Source: Pelomyxa schiedti
Lineage: Eukaryota; Evosea; Pelobiontida; Pelomyxidae
Assembly: GCA_020536535.1 (NCBI GenBank)
Contig: JAHLWZ010001074.1
Location: forward strand, 1-21,324
Direction of reading: 5' to 3'
DNA length: 21,324 nt
In this document: in pieces, positions 9,101-18,221 of the stretch
How the letters are laid out: every line of letters begins with the position of its first letter
How positions within the stretch are numbered: the stretch's first letter is position 1
Notes under the pieces: model-generated
The model's database searches: none
The model's input: the letters and a program-made list of their open reading frames with translations, nothing else
What the model was told of the DNA's origin: nothing
Made by a program: the position numbers and the translations under genes

Positions 9101-10246
9101 ATGACGGATCGGAAAGTTATTCTCCTACGTTCTGTGTCGTCGCAATTCCTTGCGTTGTGCCCGATTTCTCACGCGAGGTGCGGGTCCTCTGAACAACGAC
9201 GGCGTGGGAGTATGACCAATGAAACAGCAACCGTTTCTGATTCTTGGTGCGAGTGGGCGTTGTTGAGCCGCACTGCTGTCAAAGTAGTGTTCGAGTGGGT
9301 CGCGGGGAACACTGTAAGGTTCTTCAGAGTGAATGTGCTCTCTGGGGAGCTTGGACTCCCATGCCTTGAGGATACATTGACCGCGTTCACGTTTGGTGTG
9401 TCAGTGATTACCCTCGGGGCTGTTCTGTCTCACACAAACTCCTGGGTTTACGATGACCAGGCGGAAAAAATGGCGCTGTTTGTGGGATCATTTCCATTCT
9501 CTCCTGGTTTCCGTGTGCCTCAATGTGTGCGGGCAAATCACAAGTTCCGAATTATGTGTGACAACACAAGGGGAGTGGCTCTCAACCTACTGGATACGCA
9601 TCAGAAGCTAGAACACGCAGACAAAGTGATCCCGTCACACCACAAGAGTGAAGTATTTCTGAATGAATGGAACGAAGATGAAGCTGTATTGGCGAAAACG
9701 GAGGGAACTTGCCTGGAGCTTACAGTGATCAATTTGCCAGAAGTCTGGTGGACAAACATAATCAAGCCAGTCTTTTCTGCTCACTTCATGCTTCCCAAGT
9801 GGGGCCTAATTGAAACAGTGCTTGTTCTTCAAACAGAGGTCTTTGAGCGTACCTTCATCGTGAAAAATCGTTTAACTCCCAGAGAGACACTTATTCTTCA
9901 GTACACCGAGTCTTCTGGTGCACAAGCAATTCGTGCCGGAGACTATATATCTCCCATTTTCACCTCCGACGCACCTGTGCTTGCTCAGATGAGTTGCAGG
10001 CTGTACAGTGTTACGGTGCCACACCGTACTCTGGAAATATGGGATTGCAACAACCCCACAATTCCCCTCAGAATTGTTGACCAATCAGTCTGTTGCGGCA
10101 CTGTCTATGGGTTTGCTGGGTTCCTCTTTCACGTGAGGAAAACCCACATCACTGTCACTGAGTGGTCAACTGGTTGCAAACTCCTAATGCTGCTGCTTGT
10201 TGGTTGTGAACACAGAGTCACATCACACTTCTCACTCTTGCTCTGA
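9101..10246 (+). CDS. Unrecognised protein, possibly beta-rich
   Basis: This is an uninterrupted frame of 381 residues from the Met at 9101. The frame is open to 8840, but the extra 87 codons translate T tracts and unconserved sequence, so the downstream Met is preferred. I do not recognise the family. The N-terminus reads SSQFLALCPISHARCGS and there is a Trp-containing segment near residue 50 (WCEWALLSRTAVKVV). The middle and C-terminal parts alternate short hydrophobic strands with turns, such as RTLEIWDCN and THITVTEWSTG, which hints at a propeller-like fold without clear WD repeats. A 43-nt GT-AG candidate near 10172-10214 would change the last residues, so the C-terminus is uncertain. 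The gene converges on the DIS3L2-like gene, whose stop is 95 bp away. Confidence 0.6.
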   Translation: MTDRKVILLRSVSSQFLALCPISHARCGSSEQRRRGSMTNETATVSDSWCEWALLSRTAVKVVFEWVAGNTVRFFRVNVLSGELGLPCLEDTLTAFTFGVSVITLGAVLSHTNSWVYDDQAEKMALFVGSFPFSPGFRVPQCVRANHKFRIMCDNTRGVALNLLDTHQKLEHADKVIPSHHKSEVFLNEWNEDEAVLAKTEGTCLELTVINLPEVWWTNIIKPVFSAHFMLPKWGLIETVLVLQTEVFERTFIVKNRLTPRETLILQYTESSGAQAIRAGDYISPIFTSDAPVLAQMSCRLYSVTVPHRTLEIWDCNNPTIPLRIVDQSVCCGTVYGFAGFLFHVRKTHITVTEWSTGCKLLMLLLVGCEHRVTSHFSLLL

Positions 10247-10341
10247 GGCACTTTCCTGCCACTAGCTCCTCCAAAAAGTAAGTAGATAAGAAATTTCACA
10301 AACGAAGGGTGCCCTTTTCATCAAAAAAAATGGGTTGAATT

Positions 10342-13300
10342 TTACTCTTGCATCAGGGAGGCAGGTTCAGAGGGGTCAGACATGAAAGGTATTGGGGAGT
10401 AAGGTGGGCAGTGAGCCCTGTGAGCAGGGTGCACCAGCTCCACCTTGAGCTTGTACGTGGACCCAGGCACAGTGGTCAGCACCACAGGCACCAGGTGCAT
10501 CAGGCCGAACGACTCCCTGGCCTCCCACGGCCGCGTGGTGCTGGTGTGCATCACCGGCTTCTTACCAGTCCTTGACTGTGTCCATGAGTACTGTGGCTGT
10601 GGTGGCAGTGCCACAGTGGGCGCCGCCGCTGCACAGGAAGCTGTTGCTGTGGCAGCCGTGGTTGTGCTTGCGGTTGCGGTTGAGGTTGTGTTAGCTGTTG
10701 CTGGTGATGAGAAGGAGGATACTGTTGGTGCGGGAGTTAGTGCCTGCTGAGGGACTGGGGATGGTGATGGGGATGGGGATGGTGCCGGTGATTGTGGAAC
10801 CGGCTTGGGTGTTTCCGGTGTTGCCGGTACGGCTACTGGTTTTGGTGATGGTGATTGCGGAACTGGAGCCGGAGCGGGGGCGGGAGATGGAGTAAGTGAT
10901 GTTGAGGATGTGGGTTGTAATGGTGATGGTGATGGCCCGGGTTTTGTTGTTAGTGTCACGGTGGTTGTTGTGACTACAGTTATAACAGTTGTGGTGCTTC
11001 CGTCTGGATTCGCGGTGCTGTTTGTGGTTGTGGTTGTTGTTGAGGTGGTGACAGGCGGGGTTGAAATTGTTGCTGGCTCCGATGCACTGGCTGCGGCAGT
11101 AGAAAGGTGCGGAATTATGGGTTGTGTTGAGGAAAGAGCCGGTGCTGTGGGGAAGCTCACTGTTGGAGTTTCTTCTGTTGTACTTGTTGTTATTGGTATT
11201 GCCGTTGGAGTTGGAGTTGGTGCTGTTGGGATTTGCATTGGGATTGGCGTCGGTATTGTTGTTTGGGCCGGTGTTGTCGGTGTTGAAATTGATGTTGTTC
11301 TGATGGGGGTTGTTGATGAGCCCGGTCTCCGCGTTGGTGGGGGCAGGTGACTTCTCCAATCCTGCTTTCGGACACATCCATCTTTGGAAACCTGAGAAAT
11401 TTAGCCTCTGATACTACTCAGGCTTCGATTCATACCTCAAGCATGGTCGATTTGGCAACACTGTCGATGAGAGTACGTATACGACCCTGACAGAACTCTG
11501 CCATATTTTTGTACGCCATCAAATAGGCCAGTGAGACACCTCCATCTTTTCTTTTCCTGATTTTATTTCTGTAGACTGTTAGCTTTCTAATGCAAACTGG
11601 TAAAAAGAACTTGATGAATGGTTCTTGCTCCGAACCAGCGTCACTGAACCAAAATTCCAGTAGCTGTAGGATGGGATCCGCTGTTGGACTTGGGAGTGCT
11701 GGTATTGACAGGGGTTTTGCCTCTGTCACCTCGGTTGCAGCTGAAGCTGTGCTATCTGATGGTAGTGTGGTTGTAGTTTTAACCGGGAGGGGTTCTGAGG
11801 CGGGAGTTATTTTGATTGTTACAGATTCTGAAGGCACGGGTTCAGCAGGGGCAAGTTCTTCTAACACAGTTTCTGATGATACTGGTTCGTCCGACACAAT
11901 ACAATTTGTGGCAAGACAACAAGGGGCCGGGTACTTAGGTGTGTCCCAATCAATATCAACAGAACTACCCTTGAACATACAGCCCCGCAAAGGAAGACTG
12001 ATGTACGTAATCTTGGCATCCAATTCTGTATGTGTGTGAGAATAGAAGGTCAGAGGGATGTCCTACTATATCGAGGGATGAATATGTCGAAGTCCACAGG
12101 AGAAATCTGTGTTATAACGCCAACAGTGATTTCTACACAGCAGGTTAAAGAAAGTTTCTCCAGAAAGGAATGAACCTGGAGAGAGCTTTGACAACAGTAT
12201 ATTTAGCATTGCCTTTGATGCCTGTTCACCTGTTCGTTTTGCAGTATCTCGGCAATCATTGAGGTGGGAACAAATATCACGCATCCATTCCAATTCAGCA
12301 GGCGTAGCAGTGTGGGGTGCACATTTTTCCTGTAAGCAGTTAACAGTAGGAATTGGCTAAACCCGAAACCTTCTTTGTCTTTTGTTCAGCAACATGGAGG
12401 AGCAAACGATGGGTTATAATGTCAGGATACCTGCAGGAAATGTTATTCCTGCAAACGAGGGGCAGGACAGGAACCTTCGAATAGGAGAACTGTAGTGAGT
12501 ATAGACCCCCATGTTCAAAGCAAAATGGCGCCACTGCGTATCACCGACTGTGCCGCTGCATATGTATGTGGATGGAGACATGGTACGAGCAACGAGAGAA
12601 CTTATTGTATCTTGAATAGCTTTATGAACGGGTTCAGATGCTGTTCGGTCGTAGTGGGCAACCAATTTAGAGGCATTATTTTCCACAACAGTCATTGCGT
12701 TATTAAGCGTAGCCGAAATGCCTTTAGCAGAGGCGTGCCAATTGTGGCGTGCGTCATCCAGTTTGTAGACGGCCCTGAACATGTCTACCAGAGAGTCCAG
12801 CTTTGTAAAAGATGGCTGTGGATGTCTGCCACTACATTAGCACGAGTGTCTACACGTTACTTAAAACCTTCTCAGCAAACAGGTTTGGGGGAAATGAGCA
12901 GACACAATTTCAGCGGCTCGTCTGCTGGCGAGTAGAGCTAATTCTTGTACCATCGAATTACTGAGGTAGAGTTGACTGAGGAAAACGGCATTTGGATTCC
13001 CTTGATCATCATTAGGGAACCACATTGATGATCTGTCAAGAAACTCCAGGGCTCCGTTCTGTGACAAATGTTAGTTCACTAAAAGGAGAAAAGTGGTGAA
13101 ATGCTCACCTCTCCTCTACGCTTTTTCAGTGCCACTGAAATCCTGCTTAGACTCTGGATATCTCGTACAATATCAGAAATTTTTGCCCCATTGAACGGTC
13201 CCAGTGCACTGCTCACAAATTCAGGTGGACATCCTGTCCAGGCCTCATTATTCCCAGAAACATGCCCATCAATGATGGCCTGCGCTGCTGTGTAGTTCAA

Positions 13301-16056
13301 CTTGCTGCAGGAATTTATCTTGTGGAATGAATTCTTGGAAATGGAGGAAGGCTATCTTACCACAGTGCGCCCGAACCATTCCCTTGAGATATTTCCCTCT
13401 GCATCCGTAGTCCAAATGAAGGAAACTGCAAGTCTACAACAAAGTCACCAATTACCACTATTTTAAGTGTTGGCGTACCTGTCACAACCAGGATTCAGAC
13501 TGCATAAATTCATCAGAGGAGGAGGAAGCATATGCTTAACTTCATTAGGTAAGTATATCGAAGTTCCTCGTTTTAGTGCAAATTTATCCAAGGGAGTTCC
13601 AGGGAGGACGAAGTATGATACATCTGCAATGTGAACTCCAACCTTGTGATTTTTAGCTTCCAGGAGTACGTCAGAGCTCCGTCATTACCCTGAAATTTCC
13701 GTCTGGTAACTGCTCACAAGATAGAGCATCATCCAAGTCACCAGCACTCATTGGGTCGATAGTGAAAGTTCTTAATTTTTTTTTCTTCACAAAGGCACAA
13801 TATGGTACAAACGAAAAACCTCATGCTTCTCAAATCAACACGTGACGCTATCTCAGAGCTTGGTATTGCAGCCGGCAACTTTGGTAGACAACGTAGGATG
13901 TTTCCCCAGTCATCTTCTTCTAGGTTATACCTGATATTTATCATCTAGATAATTGTGAGCAGACTCGGAGTGAAAGGATTAGATTTGACCCGCAGTTGAC
14001 TCTTCATAGTTCCGAGATTATCTATTAAGCCCACAATTCTATTTCAAGTAAGAAAACTGGATGTGAACTGCGACCTCACCTAGCAAAAGGAACCCGTGAA
14101 GATGAAGCCCAGTTAGTGTACTCTGCAACAAATACTTGACTGGAGGAAGTTGATATTTCACTCAAAATTTTCACCCAGTGTTCACCGAGAGTTCGTTGAT
14201 CAGATTCCATTTGGACGGGCAACAAAGTTTTTAGTATCTGTGGTAAAGAAGCCAACAGCGCGGGTATAAGTATTAAAGCTCTTGGAAAGCGCATATCAAG
14301 GGGTCGTAGTACAACCGCCATATCATCTGGCCTGTGGCTGTGTAAAAAAAAATGGCAGAACTGTTGAGTACAAACTGGAAAGATTTTCCAAGAGGAGAAA
14401 TTTCCACAAGGACGGTTTTACTGGAGTTATGTCGCAGAACACCAACAACCTGGCCTTTGATACCTAGAATAAATATTTCTTAGAAAATATCTTAATCCCT
14501 TTTTGGTACCATCATTTTCTGGGTTTGGAAGCAATTGTATGGCTACAGTGTCACCATGGAAAGTCCTGTTGATTGACTTGGGTTGGTTGGTTGGGAACGA
14601 ACTTGGACTCCCGGCAAACAGTGGGTTTGTGTTGTTTGTTGGGAAATAATGATACCTTGGAATCAGGTATCATAACGTCACGGGCCATCCCACGAATACG
14701 GACAAAACCAAGCGTACCATGCCTCTGGTAAAGCATTTGCCCAACTCGGAGCTCACCAGACTACACTCATTTTCAGACAAAGAAAAAGGCGGGGGAAAAA
14801 AAAAGAGGAGGGTACATTGACTCTTTCAGCCAGTGCAACCTTTTCCAGCCATTCTTCATAGCATGGTTCTGTTGCATTTGTTGGTTGATAAAGAAAAAAA
14901 ACATGTTTGCTTCACCTGCACTGGGATCATATGTTACTGGCTCTTCCTCTACAGGAGGAAGGCCAGGTCTAGATGTAGGAACCTGGATAGCGACCAGTGC
15001 CGCCAACGAGGCGGCTTGCCGTTGCTCTGCCTTGAGTGCTTTTGCCCTTTCCGTGTACCTCCTCCTCCTCAATATTTCTCCAGGAGACTTACCTCCACGA
15101 CGAACCGGAGTAGAATCAGAAGCAACTGCAGCTGCGGCTGCAGAAATAATCGTCTCCTTCTTTGGCGTTGCGAAATCAGTATATTTCAAGGGAGAGGACT
15201 CTATTGCTGCCTTGTGCTTTCTCTTCCTCTTCTTCTTAGTTGTTGACTCTGTATCTTCTTCCTCATCCTTTGCCTCCTCTTCCTCCTCCTCCTCCTCCTC
15301 CTCCTCGACTTTTTTCCCTTTTCCCTTTGCCATCGTTTTAAGTGCTTCTACCTTCTTCTTGAATGATACCTTCTTGGGCGTTTCTTCTTCCTGTGATTTT
15401 GCCTTCACCTTTGCCTTTTTCGGTGATGCCTTCACTTCCTCCTCCTCCTCCTCCTCTTCCTCTTCCTCCTCCTCTTCCTCTTCCTCCTCCTCTTCCTCCT
15501 CCTCCTCCTGGTCATGGGGGTGAGGTTTCTTCTTTGGGGAGGGTGTTGCAGCGGGTGAATGTAACTTGGCCGCCGCGGCGGATGGGCTCTTGGAGCCCTT
15601 GAGGGCCGCCCGGAGCGGCGTCCCCACAGGGAACCGTACCCCCATGTGCGTCGTGGGCGAAGAGACCGAGACCGAGACCGAGGCCGGCGACGAGGCGGGC
15701 TTCTTGGGGCTGCTGCTCACGGGGGGGGTGGTCTTGGTGGCCTCCTCCGGCTCCGCCTCGTCGTCGCTGCCGCCGGCTTTGGTTCCTTTGGTGACTGCGA
15801 TGCGGGGGCGGCGCGAGAGGGGCGACGGGGAGACCACGGCCGCCGCGTGGGCGGGCGACGAGCGCGGGGGGGTGCGGGCCGATGCCGCGGCCGCGGCGGA
15901 CGGGGACGACGCGGGAGACTTGCGGGACGCCGGGGGCGCCGCCTCCGCCTCGTCGTCGTCCGAGCCGCCGGAGCTGCTGCTGGGCGGGGCGCGGTGCTTG
16001 GGCTTGGGGGTTTTCTTGGCCGCTGCGGCCAGCGCGAGCTTGCGGGGTGTCGGCAT
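10342..16056 (-). CDS. DIS3L2: DIS3L2-type 3'-5' exoribonuclease with La motif inserted in its S1 domain
   Basis: Nineteen exons are inferred: 16056-14916, 14868-14816, 14760-14656, 14576-14510, 14463-14376, 14337-14080, 14038-13990, 13944-13820, 13770-13689, 13642-13479, 13433-13361, 13318-13109, 13058-12868, 12825-12475, 12430-12370, 12329-12176, 12132-12067, 12025-11436 and 11391-10342. All phases agree: 1625 residues. DIS3L2 degrades oligouridylated RNA in the cytoplasm. Residues 1-380 are low complexity with Glu runs. Cold-shock-like segments follow at about 390-590 ([16 protein letters not shown]). The RNB domain spans about 600-1000. Its active-site Asp residues are 634, 640, 642 and 643 in [14 protein letters not shown], then [21 protein letters not shown] and [18 protein letters not shown]. 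The S1 half [20 protein letters not shown] starts at 1057 and the domain resumes at about 1569 with LVPVVL and YKLKVELV. No PIN domain is present, which argues for DIS3L2 rather than DIS3. The exon 6 start could be 14331, changing two residues. Confidence 0.9.
10516..11935 (-). other. Roughly 460-residue insertion splitting the S1-like domain
   Basis: The insert begins after the strand ending VDIDWDTP and ends before [13 protein letters not shown], segments that are about a dozen residues apart in animal DIS3L2. It contains an acidic Pro/Thr/Ser linker, the La motif, and then about 270 residues almost entirely of Pro, Thr, Ser and Ala. The DNA of the last part is a patchwork of GGTGAT and GTTGTG simple repeats on the plus strand. 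Confidence 0.75.
11356..11675 (-). other. La motif (La-type RNA-binding domain) inside the nuclease
   Basis: This stretch encodes about residues 1197-1288 and spans a 44-nt intron (11392-11435). The order of elements is that of a La motif: [11 protein letters not shown], then a hydrophobic FIKFF segment, [34 protein letters not shown], and [13 protein letters not shown]. The VR-x-x-D-W-x-x-x-x-PPP ending is like LARP proteins. Compared with the human La pocket, as I recall it, the aromatic positions are conservatively changed (Tyr to Phe and Trp, Phe to Tyr), Asp is Glu and the Gln is displaced. About 15 extra residues, rich in Lys and Arg, lie between the first two helices. Nothing like an RRM follows. 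Confidence 0.75.
15273..15306. repeat. CTC/CTT trinucleotide tract (Glu run 2)
   Basis: A pure pyrimidine run of CTC and CTT triplets on the plus strand. It encodes a Glu tract in exon 1 of the nuclease on the minus strand. Confidence 0.9.
15435..15509. repeat. CTC/CTT trinucleotide tract (Glu run 1)
   Basis: About 75 bp of uninterrupted pyrimidine on the plus strand, encoding roughly 25 consecutive Glu on the minus strand. The mix of CTC and CTT shows that it is not a freshly expanded pure repeat. Confidence 0.9.
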
Positions 16057-16406
16057 CCTCCACGGGCTGGTTGTCTTTCGGCTTTTGGTAATTGCGCGTT
16101 TGCAGTTGCAATAACAAACGAGATTGCGGACAATGATCGAAACTGCGAAGGTGAGAAGAGATGGGCTCAGGAAGAGACTGAGGGGAATGGAGAGAAGAGA
16201 TTTGGGGGAGTTGAAGTACCCGGAAATCGAATCGTAACCCCCAGGTCTCATCATTAGAAAAGACTCTGAGATTTCGGGTTACGTCACAGAATGAACAGTT
16301 TCTTTAGATTCTTACAGGCTTCGAAGACTTCTCTTTTTATTATTTTTTCTCAAACCTAGACCCCAAACGACCACCCGTAAAGCGACAACAATAAAACAAA
16401 ACAACG
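16057..16406. promoter_or_regulatory. Divergent promoter region (nuclease / COG2403-type gene)
   Basis: These 350 bp separate two divergent start codons. No coding exon is supported; the frames running through here are shadows. It contains a TTACGTCAC element around 16279-16287 that resembles a CRE/ATF half-site, and an inverted repeat listed separately. Confidence 0.45.
16233..16283. repeat. 8-bp inverted repeat CGTAACCC ... GGGTTACG
   Basis: The arms are 16233-16240 and 16276-16283, a perfect match separated by 35 bp, inside the divergent promoter. It could be a paired protein-binding site; chance cannot be excluded. Confidence 0.35.
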
Positions 16407-18135
16407 ATGTCAGCCGCTGTTGTTAGGGAAAGGATCTTGATCCTTGGTGCCGCTGGAAGGGACTTCCACAACTTCAACGTTTTCTTCAGGTTGAGATGCC
16501 GATCCACACGACAATGCTCTAAACACACTCGTCGTATTTAACATATTAAAAGCGATCAAAAACGACATGCGACACGCTATAAGTCAATAATATAATTTAA
16601 TGCACTGTGTCGTAAAAATAATTGCACTGTTTCTGACCTTCGTTGCTGACATTGAATAGGGAGAACAACAAGTACGAAGTTGTTGGCTTCACTGCCACTC
16701 AGATCCCCAAGATTGAGGGACGCCCGTACCCACCCAGCTTGTCTGGACCCTTGTACCCAAAGGGGCTCCCAATCTGGCACGAGGCCCAGATGGAGAACAT
16801 CATCAGGGAGCAGCACGTCGATAGGTATCACGTATAGAAAGATTAACTATTCCCTTTTTTTCTTATGTTGCATTAGGTGCATTCTCTCCTACTCCGATCT
16901 TAACAACCAGACCGTGATGAACATTGCCAACCGCGTAATGAGCGCTGGTGCTGACTTCGGTCTTCTTGGCCCCGAGCACACTTGGATCAAGTCTAAGCTC
17001 CCAGTCGTCGCCGTTGTTGCCGTTCGAACTGGCTGCGGCAAGTCCCAGACCTCCCGCTACGTTGCCCAGCTTCTCCGCGAGGCCGGACTTCGCCCAGTTG
17101 CCATCCGCCACCCAATGCCATACGGAGACTTGGCTGCTCAGGCCGTCCAGAGGTTCGGCAGCTATGAGGATCTTGAGAGGCACCACGTCACCGTTGAGGA
17201 GCGTGAGGAGTATGAGATGCACATTGCCAAGGGAACACCAGTCTTTGCTGGTGTTGACTATGGGGCCATTCTTGCTGAGGCAGAGAAAGAGGCTGACGTT
17301 ATTGTGTGTTACTTCTTGTAACCTTCGCCTTTTCTTACATATATTCAGATTTGGGACGGTGGCAACAACGACTTCCCATTCTACAAACCAGACCTCTGGA
17401 TCACAATTGCCGATCCATTCCGCGCTGGTCACGAAATAGCCTACTACCCAGGCTCTGTCAACTTCCGCCGCGCTGACATCATTGTCATCAACAAGGTACA
17501 CCCTACCTACTTGACTTCTTTTTTTCCGTCTGATATTCCCCCAAGGTCAACAGCGCCAAGCCCGAGGATGTTGAGAAGGTCGTTGCCAACGCAGCCGCCC
17601 TCAACCCAACTGCCAAGATCATCAAGGGAATTTCCGAGGTTGCTACCACCACACCCGAACTGATCACCGGCAAGGCCGTACTCTGCATTGATGACGGGCC
17701 AACCCTCACACACGGAGAGATGCCCTTCGGCGCCGGAAAGATTGCCTGCGACAAGTACCACGCTGCCAAGATTGTCGACCCACGCCCATACGCCAAGGGA
17801 TCCCTCCAGCAGGTTCTTGAGAAGTGGCGCCACCTCGAGTGGGCCGGCTCTGGCCTCACCCTCCCAGCCATGGGCTACTACGAGGAGCAGCTCCTTGACC
17901 TCAAGGTAAAACACAACTATACCCCTTTACTTACACCTAATGAACTAACAACTGGCACCAGAACTCCATTGAGGCCACACCATGCGACGCCGTTCTCGTT
18001 GCCACACCAATTGACCTCAACAGGCTCCTCCACCTCAACAAGCCAGTCGCCCAAGTCACCTACGAGCTCGTCGACGGTGAGGGCCTCAAGCTCCGCGAGC
18101 CCGTCAATGCCTGGATCGCCTCCCTCAAGCACTGA
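16407..18135 (+). CDS. Cyclic 2,3-diphosphoglycerate synthetase-like P-loop GTPase (COG2403 type)
   Basis: Six exons (16407-16489, 16660-16824, 16877-17303, 17349-17495, 17546-17905, 17962-18135) give 451 residues, a usual length for the prokaryotic family. Archaeal members ligate 2,3-bisphosphoglycerate into its cyclic form using ATP; most bacterial members have no proven role. The N-terminal signature ILGAAGRDFHNFNV is at 10-23, followed by FTATQIPKIEGRPYPP. The nucleotide loop VRTGCGKSQTSR lies at about 132-143, then RHPMPYGDLAAQ, HVTVEEREEYE, WDGGNNDFPFYKPDL at 227-241, VINKVN at 271-276 and DDGPTLTHGEMPFGAGK. The whole length matches the family with no gap. Introns are 170, 52, 45, 50 and 56 nt. 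Codons are strongly biased to C-ending forms and AAG, unlike the neighbours, suggesting high expression. The start is the only Met before the signature. The true substrate in this organism is unknown. Confidence 0.9.
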
Positions 18136-18145
18136 GAACAGGGAA

Positions 18146-18151
18146 AATAAA
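18146..18151 (+). terminator. AATAAA polyadenylation signal
   Basis: A canonical hexamer lies 11 nt after the stop codon of the COG2403-type gene, and an A-rich run follows. The next gene starts 70 bp later, so the 3' UTR must be very short. Confidence 0.6.
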
Positions 18152-18221
18152 GAGAAAAAAAAAAACGTACTTCCAAGAACATCGGACAAATTTAGCAAAC
18201 GGTTTTTTTCTCCTGTAAGGA

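Noticed and set aside
13942-13947. An in-frame TAG between exons 7 and 8 of the nuclease that could suggest a pseudogene.
   Set aside because: A 45-nt GT-AG intron (13945-13989) removes it with correct phase and joins conserved segments.
14577-14655. A shorter exon 4 of the nuclease, starting at the CAG just before GACTTTCC.
   Set aside because: It puts [11 protein letters not shown] out of frame; the AAG acceptor ten bases upstream keeps phase and gives the conserved [10 protein letters not shown].
14885-16257. Several long plus-strand frames rich in Ser, Gly or Arg.
   Set aside because: They are shadows of the repetitive, GC-rich exon 1 of the nuclease and have no conserved content.
16863-17501. 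A 212-codon minus-strand frame.
   Set aside because: It is antisense to exons 3-4 of the COG2403-type gene and results from that gene's strong codon bias.
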